A DNA stretch of 64,000 bases from Lewinellaceae bacterium. GTDB taxonomy: Bacteria; Bacteroidota; Bacteroidia; Chitinophagales; Saprospiraceae. The position numbers and the translations under genes are program-made. The notes beneath the pieces were generated by a model that was not told the origin of the DNA, did not search any database, and saw only the letters and a list, made by a program, of their open reading frames with translations. The stretch is taken from positions 444,001-508,000 of the forward strand of contig JACJYR010000001.1 in NCBI GenBank assembly GCA_020636005.1, written 5' to 3'. Of the stretch, positions 36,121-44,738 are shown piece by piece; the stretch's first letter is position 1; each line of letters begins with the position of its first letter.

Positions 36121-36490
36121 TCATCAGGTCATCCAAATCCACGTTTTTTAGCTCGGCGAGATCAAGCAGGTATTTCATTCTGTGCGCATTCGACTTTTCA
36201 ATTTTATCGGAGTAAGCAATCAATTCGTTTTGGTCTGTCGGGGTCAGCTTTTCTTGTTGCCGTTTTTCAATGAGTTGGAAATATTTTTCCCAAAAATCAG
36301 CAGGGAATCCTTCATTGATTTTTTTGAGCAACTCTGCTTCTTTTGCACCAACAGCAGTTTGGGAAGATGAAGGAGGGAATCTGTCTTCCAACAGCTTACT
36401 GATTAGCCGTTCGAGTACAACGCCTTCTTGATTAGCTTTTTCCCGGAGCCGTTGTTCAAGGTGCTTTGGAAGTTGGATGGTTATGGACAT
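36086..36490 (-). CDS. Small protein with ribbon-helix-helix-like N-terminus
   Basis: A 134-residue protein started at the ATG at 36490; an upstream TTG would add six residues. The N-terminus (SITIQLPKHLEQRLREKANQ) resembles a ribbon-helix-helix DNA-binding strand and helix. The rest is charged and helical (KKINEGFPADFWEKYFQLIE). It overlaps the HNH gene and is probably its operon partner, perhaps a regulator or antitoxin. No family is certain. Confidence 0.65.
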   Translation of the reverse strand: MSITIQLPKHLEQRLREKANQEGVVLERLISKLLEDRFPPSSSQTAVGAKEAELLKKINEGFPADFWEKYFQLIEKRQQEKLTPTDQNELIAYSDKIEKSNAHRMKYLLDLAELKNVDLDDLMNEMEIHPKSHA

Positions 36491-36564
36491 ACTTTGAAAT
36501 TTTGACAAACAAATCTATGGAAAACCAAACAAAGAACAAATGCTGCCCTGCCTTCGGTTTTCAA

Positions 36565-39417
36565 TCATAGTTTTTTCAGTTCCTTCATCACCCCCGCTGC
36601 AAAATCCCGCACCTTGCCTTCACTGCTCTCCAGGCTCTCCTCCACCAGGGGCATGAATTTCCAGTCGCCCAACTGCCCGATAAGGTACAGGACGGCCAGT
36701 TTGATGCGCATGTCCTTACCCCGCAGCAGCATTTTGAAACACTCGTATTCGCTGGGGATTTTCAGGTTCATGGTTTTCACCGTTTGCTCGGTGATGGTTT
36801 CCAACATGCTCGTTTCGATGATGGGGATGATGGCCCTTTTGATGCTCGGCTCCAGCAGGTTGTCGAGAAATTCGAGGGCATTCATCCGCAGGTCGTCCTT
36901 GTCGCTGCGCAGGCTTTCGTAGATGGCGAGGATGTCTTCGGAGGCGTAGTTGAGGCCGAGCAGGCGGAAGATGCGCTCCAGGTTGCGGTCCAGGCGCTGC
37001 TCCATCAGGCGGATGAGGCCCATGCGGGCTTCCATTTGTTCCTTTTCCCGTTCGCTGACAGGCTCGCTTTTGCGGGTTATCCGGATGTAAAGCTGGGCGT
37101 GGAGCGCCGAGAGCGTATCCTGGTAGAGCCGTGCCTCCCGCAGGATGCGGCGGACGATTTCCTTTTTGTCAAATTTCAGGTAAGGGTAGTTGTTGCGCAG
37201 GGAGTTCAAGCCACGGAGGGCTGCTTGTTGCAATGCCTTGTCGTCGTAATCAAACAGTTCTATCAAAAAATTAACGGACTGCTGCGATCCTATTTTTTTC
37301 ACCACAAGTGGGAAGGTGCGGAGCATTTCCATCGAAATGCCGGGAGTGTGCGCCATCCGTTGCAGTTCGGGGATGATGGCCTTGCCATACTGGGCCAGGG
37401 CTTCCACGGCGGTGTCCTGAAATGGTTCTTCGGTCAAAAAGCGGGCGATCCGGTCAATGAAAACAGGGTTGAGGGTACTGCCGCCCGCAGCGATGGCGTG
37501 TTTGACCACGTCCTTGTTGGCATCCGAAAAAAAAGGGAAAATATGTTCGTACAACGCTGGGATGTTGGCATAGCCAATCGCCTTGAGCAAGGTAATTTTT
37601 TCAAAACGCTCCTGTTCGGCGCCCTTGATAAATGGCAGTTCTTCCAACAAATCCACGATCCGGTCTTTCAGGGCGAAGGCCGCCTTCATACGGGGGTTGT
37701 CACGGGTGTCGCGGGCCAGGGTAACCAGCGCTGCCCCTTTGACGTGGTAGTCTTCGTCCCGCAGGTATTCGTTCATGAGGGTGAGCCGCTCCTCGGCGGC
37801 ATGTTCGATGAGGTACTGGAACGCCTGGATTTTCACTTTTTGCGAGGAGCTGTGGATAAACGGCTTCACCTCCTCCACCAGGGGGTGTTTTTTATAAAAA
37901 TACAAGGTGGAAATAGCCGCTGCCTGCACCTCGGTGGAGGGGTGTTGCAGTAGCTTGCGCAATGGCTCGAAATACCTGTCATTGGGCAGTTCCCTGATTT
38001 TGTCGAGCACGAACAGCAGTTGCTTTTCCGAGCCGTTTTCGAGCACCTTGCTCAGCCCGCCGATGGCCGATTCGCTGGAAAGGTCTATTTGTTTTTTGGG
38101 CGCCCCCCCCTCCCCTTTTGCCTTGTCAATTTTAAGTTTGAAGGAATGCAAATATTCGCCCCGCACCCGGTAGGCCAGGTAAATCCATAGTAGTATCAAG
38201 GCAATGGTCAATAGGCTGATGGCTTGCGTGGAGAGGTTTAGCCCTTTCACAAAAAAAATCAAAATCAGGCCGCTGATGCCCGTCGCCACGCTGTCCACAA
38301 ACACGTCAATGAAAGTCTTCGTCTGGTTTTTCACCTCCACCGGCACCGGCAGGATAATAAGCTCCATCGCCGCCTTGTTGATGGACTGCTTGAGGCTGCC
38401 ATCCGACATTTTTAAAAAAATAGCCACCATCAGCCACTCTGGGAAGACCAGCAACAGCAGCGCCGCCAACAAAATGAGCGAGGGCAGGAAAAACAGCGAC
38501 GTGCCGACCCCGAAAGTGCCGACGACCCGCCGGGTGAGGAAGAGTTGCAGCAGCAATGATAGCAGGTTGAACGTGGAAAACCAGAAGCCGAAAAAAGCAG
38601 TAAGTTCCTCCGCATTGTCAATAGCAGCAGCAGCCAGGCCGCTGAACTGGTAGTCCACCAGCTTGGCGACCATCACGCTCACGCCCACGATGCCCGCCAG
38701 AAAACTAAGGTGCCGGGACTGCCGGATGAGGTTGATAGGGTGTTCCGAAAACCCGCTCATGCGCTTTTTTTGCTGAAACGGGTTTTGCGTTTGCACCACG
38801 TAGTTTTTCCACACCGACCGCACAATGGGCAGGCAAAGGGCCAGCAGCAGGGCGCACACAAACAGCAGGAACTCCACCCGCATGAACTGCGCCAGCGCCG
38901 AGGTGAGGTAACCCCCAAAGATGCCGCCGCCAATGGCCCCCGCCCCGATGAAACCGAACAAGCGCTTGGCCTCCCGTGCATTGAAAACCAGGTTGGCCAA
39001 CACCCAAAACTGCGAGGTGGCCAGCAGGGCGAAAATGGCCACCCAGATGTAAAAGAGGTAAAGCACCGGCCCTTTGGCGATGTTGAACAGCAGAAAAACA
39101 CCGAACAGGATGAGCGACGCCACTGAATAGGTCAGGGTGTTCGCCATGATTTTGTGCAAGGGAATCCTGGTGAGCAGGCGGGAATAAATGGTGGAGACCA
39201 CCGCCGCCGAAATGGCCACCAGGATGAAGGCATTCGGCAAACTTTCGACGCTGAACTTCGTGAGGAACAGCCCGTTGACTGTCGGTTTCACGATGAGCAG
39301 CGTGGAGATGATGAGGAAAATGTAGGCTTGCATCAGGCCTGCCCGCTTCAGTTCACCGTCCCGAATGTCGAATGCCGTACGCAGGAAAAATTGAATGGCG
39401 TTGCTGATGGCGGTCAT
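36565..39417 (-). CDS. NTT-like transporter fused to HEAT repeats
   Basis: A 950-residue protein. Residues 1-430 contain about twelve hydrophobic segments resembling the ATP:ADP antiporter (NTT/TLC) or related MFS transporters, with the GAGAIGGGIFGG loop in the middle. A charged linker follows (KIDKAKGEGGAPKKQ), then a long cytoplasmic region of HEAT-like repeats (about 450-950, e.g. EVQAAAISTLYFYKKHPLVEEV, DYHVKGAALVTLARD). Fusions of this sort are seen in Bacteroidota, but their cargo is unknown, and free-living bacteria do not usually import ATP. It stands alone. Confidence 0.75.
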   Translation of the reverse strand: MTAISNAIQFFLRTAFDIRDGELKRAGLMQAYIFLIISTLLIVKPTVNGLFLTKFSVESLPNAFILVAISAAVVSTIYSRLLTRIPLHKIMANTLTYSVASLILFGVFLLFNIAKGPVLYLFYIWVAIFALLATSQFWVLANLVFNAREAKRLFGFIGAGAIGGGIFGGYLTSALAQFMRVEFLLFVCALLLALCLPIVRSVWKNYVVQTQNPFQQKKRMSGFSEHPINLIRQSRHLSFLAGIVGVSVMVAKLVDYQFSGLAAAAIDNAEELTAFFGFWFSTFNLLSLLLQLFLTRRVVGTFGVGTSLFFLPSLILLAALLLLVFPEWLMVAIFLKMSDGSLKQSINKAAMELIILPVPVEVKNQTKTFIDVFVDSVATGISGLILIFFVKGLNLSTQAISLLTIALILLWIYLAYRVRGEYLHSFKLKIDKAKGEGGAPKKQIDLSSESAIGGLSKVLENGSEKQLLFVLDKIRELPNDRYFEPLRKLLQHPSTEVQAAAISTLYFYKKHPLVEEVKPFIHSSSQKVKIQAFQYLIEHAAEERLTLMNEYLRDEDYHVKGAALVTLARDTRDNPRMKAAFALKDRIVDLLEELPFIKGAEQERFEKITLLKAIGYANIPALYEHIFPFFSDANKDVVKHAIAAGGSTLNPVFIDRIARFLTEEPFQDTAVEALAQYGKAIIPELQRMAHTPGISMEMLRTFPLVVKKIGSQQSVNFLIELFDYDDKALQQAALRGLNSLRNNYPYLKFDKKEIVRRILREARLYQDTLSALHAQLYIRITRKSEPVSEREKEQMEARMGLIRLMEQRLDRNLERIFRLLGLNYASEDILAIYESLRSDKDDLRMNALEFLDNLLEPSIKRAIIPIIETSMLETITEQTVKTMNLKIPSEYECFKMLLRGKDMRIKLAVLYLIGQLGDWKFMPLVEESLESSEGKVRDFAAGVMKELKKL

Positions 39418-39612
39418 TTTGCTGTTGGCTGGAAACTTATTGCAAATTACGAAGCTCTCTTGTCATTGCAGTAGGCAAACTGCTACATCATGTGCGTGGC
39501 CATGCTTGGCTTCCCTCATGACGTGGCAGTTTGCCTGCGGCAATGACAAACGGAGGGAAAGATATTGCAAAAAAAACTACAGGGCCTATTAGGAAAGATG
39601 TTATTAAAACAC

Positions 39613-39645
39613 AATTCCCGGCACTTGCGAAAAGCACCGGGAATT
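39613..39645. terminator. Hairpin after the Uma2 gene
   Basis: AATTCCCGG at 39613-39621 pairs perfectly with CCGGGAATT at 39637-39645 around a 15-nt loop. It lies 40 bp past the Uma2 stop on the minus strand and probably ends that transcript, though the T-run is weak. Confidence 0.6.
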
Positions 39646-39684
39646 ATGGATGGAAATGGAAAGATATCGTTAGTCCGAAGGTTC

Positions 39685-40182
39685 TTATTTGCCCACTGAT
39701 TTGGGCGCAAAAAGCGTATCAATGGGCAATCGGATGTCCAGTTTGGCATCGAACACTTCGTCGCCGGGCGAGAACACCTCGAACTGGTAAGGGGCGCTAT
39801 AAACGTAAATAGTTTTCAAGGTCGGCAATATGACCCAGCACGACTTTACCCCGAAAGAGAAGTATTCGTTCGTTTTGTCCAACAAAGTCTGCAATATTTG
39901 CGTGGGGGAAAGGATTTCTATGGTGGCGAGGGGCGGCTCTTTTCGCTTGACTTCATCCTTTGAAAAATCTATCGCTTCTGGTTCGCAAATGGCAATATCG
40001 GGGGTAGTTCTTTCGCCAGGCGTATCAAGCGTAAGCTCAGGCAGTATCTCAAATTTGTCGCCATAGCGATTGACCAAAAAGACAGTTAGCCTTTGAGTAA
40101 TGACGGAGTGTAGTTTGCTCGGCATAGGTTTCCCGCGTTCGGTTTCGTAATCTGATTGGATGGGCAATGTTGCTGAGTCCAT
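39685..40182 (-). CDS. Uma2-family nuclease-fold protein (DUF820)
   Basis: A 165-residue Uma2/DUF820 protein of the PD-(D/E)XK nuclease fold. The active-site pattern is visible as TTPDIAICEPE (Asp) followed by PPLATIEILSPT (Glu) and KTNEYFSFGVKSCWVILP. These genes are multicopy in cyanobacteria and Saprospiria with unknown role, some in mobile contexts. A 90-bp MITE-like element lies 60 bp upstream of its start, in the likely promoter region. Confidence 0.85.
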   Translation of the reverse strand: MDSATLPIQSDYETERGKPMPSKLHSVITQRLTVFLVNRYGDKFEILPELTLDTPGERTTPDIAICEPEAIDFSKDEVKRKEPPLATIEILSPTQILQTLLDKTNEYFSFGVKSCWVILPTLKTIYVYSAPYQFEVFSPGDEVFDAKLDIRLPIDTLFAPKSVGK

Positions 40183-40241
40183 AATCTGAAAATGTTTTTA
40201 ACAAAAATAGCCTATTTGATCCGCTGTTCCAATATGACATG

Positions 40242-40331
40242 GAGATTGTTCAAAAAACTGTGTCATTTTCTCACAAGTGATTGATTGTGAGAGTGTGTTT
40301 TTTTCAAAAACACACTTCTCTGAATAGTCTC
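40242..40331 (+). mobile_element. 90-bp MITE-like element, copy 2, with 8-bp target duplication
   Basis: Almost identical to the element at 2293-2382. The exact direct repeat ATGACATG flanks it on both sides (40234-40241 and 40332-40339), a clean target-site duplication, so this copy was inserted by transposition and is recent. Imperfect terminal inverted repeats of about 22 bp begin GAGATTGTTC and GAGACTATTC. It does not share ends with the IS903-type element at 43.6 kb, so its helper transposase is outside this window. Confidence 0.9.
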
Positions 40332-40377
40332 ATGACATGTCATTTTCCCATGCTTTCGCCTGTAAGCGCAAATCGAA

Positions 40378-41334
40378 TCAGCCTTTGTTCTTTGGCTGAA
40401 AAGGCCCGTTTTCTACCAGCAGGGTTTTCTTTTTCAAAACATCTTCCACTGCCGTCACAAGGTCACGCATAATCTGTTCGCCCTCCGCATCTTCGGCCAG
40501 GCCGACGAGGATGTAGCGCTGCCAGCCATCGCCCCACACCAGCACAGAATCAGCGTGGAAGTTTTGCCAGGTACCCGACTTGCGGTAGAGCTTGGCACCG
40601 GGGGCCGTCTTGTCAAGCGTATTGATAAACTTGTGGTGAAGTTCAGGATCGGACATCATCTGGAGCATGTGCTCGGAGCGTTCGGAGCTTACCAATTTGC
40701 CCATGGCGAGCATGTAATAAAACCTGCACACCTGCGACACGGAGGCAGCATGGCTGAGGCCCTCCAACGGGTCGGGGTTGCGGGCACCCCCAGCGGCGTA
40801 ACGTTTGCCGACCCACAAGCCACCACCGTAGTTTTTGTCGTAGAGCTTGTATTTGGGGTCGGTGAGCACGTTGGAGATTTTTTTGTAGCCCACCCGGTCA
40901 ATCATGCGGGTAGTGGCCTGGTTGTTCGACCGGCTTATCATCAGGCGCATGTCGGACAGCACTTCCTGGGTAGGCTTGAGTTCCCCTTTCGCGATGGCAT
41001 CCTCGGAGGCCAGCAGCACGGCGATTTTAGGGAGGCTGGCGGCGTACATCATTTCATCGCCATTGACGGCGGCATATCGGATATTGTACTGATCGGACAA
41101 ATCAACAAGGCCGACCGCCAGTTTTTTATTGGCAATGAGCTTTTTCCAGGTAGGGTTTGCATTCAGTTTCTGGGCCAAACCGGTTTGCAGGCTGGCATCT
41201 TCCAAACTTCGCAACGGGACAATATATCTGTCTGATAAATGGAGCGGCAGGTCGGGGTTGTAATTTTTCTGGGCGGTCGCCCCAAGTGTCATCAATACGC
41301 TCAGGGTGCATGCTTGCAGGAATTTTAACATCAT
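40378..41334 (-). CDS. Exported serine beta-lactamase-like hydrolase
   Basis: A 318-residue exported protein begun at the ATG at 41334 (tandem MM), where a signal peptide starts (LKFLQACTLSVLMTLGATAQ). The catalytic motifs are SLPK (SxxK) in YAASLPKIAVLL, SNN in RSNNQATTRMI, and KSG in LYRKSGTWQNF. The layout is that of class A beta-lactamase-like proteins (PF13354), and it is a paralogue of the gene at 34402-35658. Neither can be called a resistance enzyme from sequence alone. The stop is 46 bp from the MITE-like element. Confidence 0.78.
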   Translation of the reverse strand: MMLKFLQACTLSVLMTLGATAQKNYNPDLPLHLSDRYIVPLRSLEDASLQTGLAQKLNANPTWKKLIANKKLAVGLVDLSDQYNIRYAAVNGDEMMYAASLPKIAVLLASEDAIAKGELKPTQEVLSDMRLMISRSNNQATTRMIDRVGYKKISNVLTDPKYKLYDKNYGGGLWVGKRYAAGGARNPDPLEGLSHAASVSQVCRFYYMLAMGKLVSSERSEHMLQMMSDPELHHKFINTLDKTAPGAKLYRKSGTWQNFHADSVLVWGDGWQRYILVGLAEDAEGEQIMRDLVTAVEDVLKKKTLLVENGPFQPKNKG

Positions 41335-41618
41335 AAAATATTGCTGTTTGAAGTGAATGTTACCGATTGCATGTTTGGTTTTCCTGGCTAAATAAGGCCA
41401 TTTTCGTTCCAAGCCCGAGTTGGCCCGGCGATTGGCAGCGTAAACGAAAGTTTGGCTGCTGGTATTCTTATAGTTCCCGGTAATGATGTCTTCTGAGAGA
41501 TGTTCGGCGGTCAAAGGCCCGGAGGCACAAAGGTGCAAAGGTAAAGTTTGGTTCGCAGGGTTTTAGTTAAAATGGAAATTTTTACCTGGAACTGATACGC
41601 CACTTTAACATTTCAGCT

Positions 41619-42389
41619 TCATGCTTCCCGGCTGCCAAAGGGGGTTTTCTTCAAAAAATCATACCGGACGCCCGATAAATAAAGGCCCTGGGGGTGGGCC
41701 GATTTAAAGCGGGCAGGCGCCTGGCCTGTTTTCAGGCAGTTTTCAAAATCCCCCAACCCGGCCCGGTCGTAGCCTACCTCCAAAATTTGCCCCACCATAT
41801 AACGCACCATGCCGCGAAGGAAACGGTCGGCAGTGAAAGTAAAAGTCATTGACTCTCCTTGATTATCCAGTTTCAGATCAGCTACGCTGAGTTCGCAAAT
41901 AGTCGTTTTGTAGAGGCCGGGCTGCCTGCAAAAAGAGCGGAAATCCCGGTAATTTTTCAACAGCCCGACCGCCGTTTGCATGGAGCCGGTGTCCATATTT
42001 TCTTTTGGGTAAAATGCGCTCACTTCGCTGAGAAAAGCATCTTTCACGGTGTGGATGTGGTAGGTGTAAGTCCTCGAAACGGCATCGTGCTGTGCATGTA
42101 CGTTCCAGCCGACTTTGATGCAATCGTGAATGGCAATATCGTCCGGCAGCATCTTATTCAGCCGGAAAACAGGGTCGTAATCAAAGTCTTCCTCCACTTT
42201 GATGTGGCAGAAATACTGGCTGGCATGAACCCCCGCATCCGTGCGCCCGCAGCCGATGCAGTTGACCTTGTAGCCCAGCATTTTTTCCAGCGCTTCCTCC
42301 AGCGTTTCCTGTACGCTGGGGTGATTGGGCTGCCTTTGCCAGCCGTGGTAGCGGGTGCCTTTGTAGGAAAGGTGGAGGAAGAATTTCAT
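41619..42389 (-). CDS. truA: tRNA pseudouridine synthase A
   Basis: A 256-residue TruA. The catalytic Asp is in GCGRTDAGVHA (near residue 50). The N-terminus YKGTRYHGWQRQP and the C-terminal block FTADRFLRGMVRYMVGQILEVG are family signatures. It makes pseudouridine at positions 38-40 of the tRNA anticodon arm. The ATG at 42389 was chosen over an upstream extension because it begins the first beta strand. It borders the scarred region to its right. Confidence 0.95.
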   Translation of the reverse strand: MKFFLHLSYKGTRYHGWQRQPNHPSVQETLEEALEKMLGYKVNCIGCGRTDAGVHASQYFCHIKVEEDFDYDPVFRLNKMLPDDIAIHDCIKVGWNVHAQHDAVSRTYTYHIHTVKDAFLSEVSAFYPKENMDTGSMQTAVGLLKNYRDFRSFCRQPGLYKTTICELSVADLKLDNQGESMTFTFTADRFLRGMVRYMVGQILEVGYDRAGLGDFENCLKTGQAPARFKSAHPQGLYLSGVRYDFLKKTPFGSREA

Positions 42390-42518
42390 GGGGCAAAAGT
42401 AGGGAAAGGCAAAGGGTTTACGCCTCTCAAAAAAGCGAAGTAGCCGCACCCGATTATTAAATCCAAAGTAACCATTAAGCCAACCCCACCCCTATAGATT
42501 TTAAAGGGTCGCCTTCTT

Positions 42519-42778
42519 TCACCGGCAACCAATGGGGGGCAGCAGCTTGTCCAGGCAACTGAGTGGCTGATCCGGCACGCACTGCAGGACGACCCGCAGG
42601 TATTCAAAAGGATTGTGCCCGCAGTTGGCTGCGGAACTGATCAGGGTGTGGAGGATGGCCGCCCGCTTCGCACCCTCATTTGAACCAGCGAACAGTTAGT
42701 TTTTTCTTTCCGGTGCCACCTGTCGGATGGCATTTTCCACCAGGTTGTAGTTGATTTCCAATGGGGTTTGATACCTAG
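42519..42778 (-). pseudogene. IS66-family transposase remnant (C-terminal end)
   Basis: Reading the minus strand gives RYQTPLEINYNLVENAIR, then QVAPERKN, a TAA stop, then LFAGSNEGAKRAAIL and NPFEYLRVVL ... LDKLLPP before a final TGA at 42519. This is the conserved end of IS66 TnpC (DNNLIENAIRP..GRKN.LFAGS..GA). The in-frame stop and the loss of everything upstream show it is dead. A GTAA sequence at 42469 could be the old IS terminus, since IS66 ends start GTAA. The fragment abuts the Crp-like pseudogene and has replaced its last codons. Confidence 0.85.
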
Positions 42779-43295
42779 ATAGCTCGCTAATTGGTGTTGC
42801 GGGACACGTTGGACAAGGTCTGGTCTTTTTTGTAGTAAGTTCAGGTATCGCTGTTCAGGGGAAGAAGTCTTAAACTCGTCAAAGTCTATTCGCTGTTTAG
42901 CTAACAATTCTTCCGACAGCATTCTACACATTATTTCAAATTTAGGAAATTTACTGTTCATTTCTACTTCCGTGTCAGAATTTGAAACTAAAAGTATATT
43001 GTCCTCTATACAACTTAAATAATATTCTGACGGAGTCTTGCTAACTACACAAGGCGGTGTCAAAGCTTCCATTTCTGTGTAGAAAGCCGTTGTTTTTTCT
43101 TCTCCGCCTATTATGTAATAAGCCCGAATACAGCCTTTTAAAACAAAATAGCTATCTTTCGATTTTTGTCCTTCTTTGAGTAAAGTTGTTCCTTTTTTTT
43201 AAAGAACGGAATATATCCAAAGAAATGATAGCGGTCTTTTCATCATCTGTCAGCGACAGATATTTTGATATAAAGTCAAATAGTATGTCTTTCAT
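42775..43295 (-). pseudogene. Crp/Fnr-family regulator, frameshifted and 3'-truncated
   Basis: From the ATG at 43295 the product reads MKDILFDFISKYLSLTDDE ... IFRS, then shifts frame at a run of eight A (plus-strand T at 43193-43200). Removing one base restores KKGTTLLKEGQKSKDSYFVL, the cyclic-nucleotide-binding barrel. The other frame continues to the HTH (HQLASYLGIK) and is cut there by the IS66 remnant. Such regulators are typical single-domain Crp paralogues of Bacteroidota. The homopolymer shift could be a sequencing artefact, but the lost HTH end is not, so the gene is not functional as annotated. Confidence 0.8.
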
Positions 43296-43324
43296 TGTTT
43301 TATGTTGTTACTGTCGTTTGTTAT

Positions 43325-43470
43325 ACTTGGCACCAACGGTTTGGCGGCTTGGCGAAGGTAGCGATTTCACCACAAATGTTGATGCGGAGAACCAGTGTTT
43401 GATTAACCACAAATGTGTCTGCGGAGCACTGAACCGCCACTTTTGCCAAACTCGTGTTAGCGGGTCGTTG
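43325..43470 (-). other. attC-like imperfect palindrome between two cassette-like genes
   Basis: The arms GGCACCAACGGTTTGGCGGC (43329-43348) and GCCACTTTTGCCAAACTCG plus GTTAGCGGG (43433-43464) are partly complementary and end in AAC/GTT-type boxes. The plan resembles integron attC sites. It lies between the end of the nuclease gene and the start of the Crp-like gene, both on the minus strand, as in a cassette array. A matching GTTAGCGGGC box (minus strand, 45353-45362) lies just before the nuclease gene. The core does not match GTTRRRY exactly and no integrase is in the window. Confidence 0.4.
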
Positions 43471-43605
43471 TTTATTATTTAGTCTGTTCAATTTCACAAA
43501 TTATTGGCATATGGTCACTTAGTTTTAACCAATTTTCAGATTGTCCAACTTCAATTTTTTTTGTTCGTTCAGCAAATTTTTTGGCACCAAAAACATAATC
43601 AATGT

Positions 43606-44738
43606 GGCTTTGTTGCATGAATCGATCAGACATAGCTTCGCTAATTTTCCGCCAACTTAAGCCACTCTTCTTGGTTTAGCAACAGGCATACCTTGGGCTG
43701 TCATTATATTGAGCACTTTTATTTTGATATCGTTTTCGGTTTTTTGGCTGCTAAATTTTCGGGAATATAGTCTATCGCCGTGGATGGTTTTATAGCGAAA
43801 CATTTCCGTCTCTGATAAACTTCGTCGATGATAGCCTGTTTCAACTTTCCATTCCTTTATACCGATTTCATTCATTCGATTTACAGCAACATTTCGTGGA
43901 TAATCAGGGATGTCATCAGGTACCTCTTCATACCATTCGATAGCATTGCTCCGGGGTGGAATGATGGGATTTATATCTCTATCGATCAAACCATCCCAGC
44001 ATTCTACGTGATCGTATGCACCATCCAGACAGACATCTGTCACTTCTGCTTCCACCTGGTCAACCAGTTCTTCCAACTGAGACCCGTCATCCACGTCATT
44101 CAACGTCAGGGTGTGGCAATGAATGAAACCGGTTTTAGGGTCGACACCAAGGTGAAGTTTTCGCCATGTTCTCCGCTTTGAATACCCGTGTTTCCTGACT
44201 TTCCATTCCCCTTCGCCGTAAATTTTCAGACCTGTTGAATCAATAGCTATTACAATCGGGCCGCTACGGGGAATCTGATAAACAGCTATATCCAAGGCTT
44301 TTGCACGACGGCAAATTTGCGTGTACGATGGAATTTCCAAATCCTCTATGCCCATTAATTTGAGCAAACTTTGTGAAAAACCTTGTGTCTGTCTGTATGC
44401 CAGTTTGAACACAACCTTAAACGTCAAAAGTGTCTCTATGCAAAGGTCGCTGTACACGGGTTGGGCTCCTCTTTGGTTGGGCAGATCACTGTACCATTTG
44501 TCTGTCACCTCGTCACCGAAATAGATCGTGATATCTCCTCGGTTGATTAAGGCTTTGTTGTAAGCTGACCAATTGAGAACCTGATATTTTTCTTTCGGCT
44601 TGTCGCTTGTATGGTTATCCTTTTTTACCTTTGACATGGGCTGGTGTGTTTGTAGATTTAGTTGTGCAAAAACCAAATATACAAAACCAGCCCGCTTTTC
44701 ATCCCGCACAATCTAAGCAGGATTCATGCAACAAAGCC
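43606..44738 (-). mobile_element. Complete IS5-family insertion sequence, IS903 group
   Basis: The 1133-bp element is bounded by perfect 18-bp inverted repeats: GGCTTTGTTGCATGAATC at 43606-43623 and its complement at 44721-44738. These differ from the IS903 ends (GGCTTTGTTGAATAAATC) by two bases as I recall that sequence. An exact 9-bp target duplication AATCAATGT flanks it (43597-43605 and 44739-44747), the length expected of the IS903 group. With an intact transposase it appears recent and potentially active. Confidence 0.95.
43657..44637 (-). CDS. IS5-family transposase (IS903 group)
   Basis: A 326-residue DDE transposase, slightly longer than IS903's 307. I chose the ATG at 44637 (MSKVKKDNHTS); an upstream in-frame start lies at the element's edge. 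The N-terminal part (YNKALINRGDITIYF) is the helical DNA-binding region. The catalytic domain shows IVIAIDSTGLKIYGEGEW (first Asp), VCLDGAYDH (second Asp) and the DDE-distal block YHRRSLSETEMFRYK (Glu). It is intact and fits the element's bounds. Confidence 0.93.
   Translation of the reverse strand: MSKVKKDNHTSDKPKEKYQVLNWSAYNKALINRGDITIYFGDEVTDKWYSDLPNQRGAQPVYSDLCIETLLTFKVVFKLAYRQTQGFSQSLLKLMGIEDLEIPSYTQICRRAKALDIAVYQIPRSGPIVIAIDSTGLKIYGEGEWKVRKHGYSKRRTWRKLHLGVDPKTGFIHCHTLTLNDVDDGSQLEELVDQVEAEVTDVCLDGAYDHVECWDGLIDRDINPIIPPRSNAIEWYEEVPDDIPDYPRNVAVNRMNEIGIKEWKVETGYHRRSLSETEMFRYKTIHGDRLYSRKFSSQKTENDIKIKVLNIMTAQGMPVAKPRRVA

Noticed and set aside
34402..41334. Antibiotic-resistance reading of the two beta-lactamase-fold proteins
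   Set aside because: The catalytic motifs are shared with D,D-peptidases and esterases, and the Glu loop specific to class A lactamases cannot be confirmed by eye.
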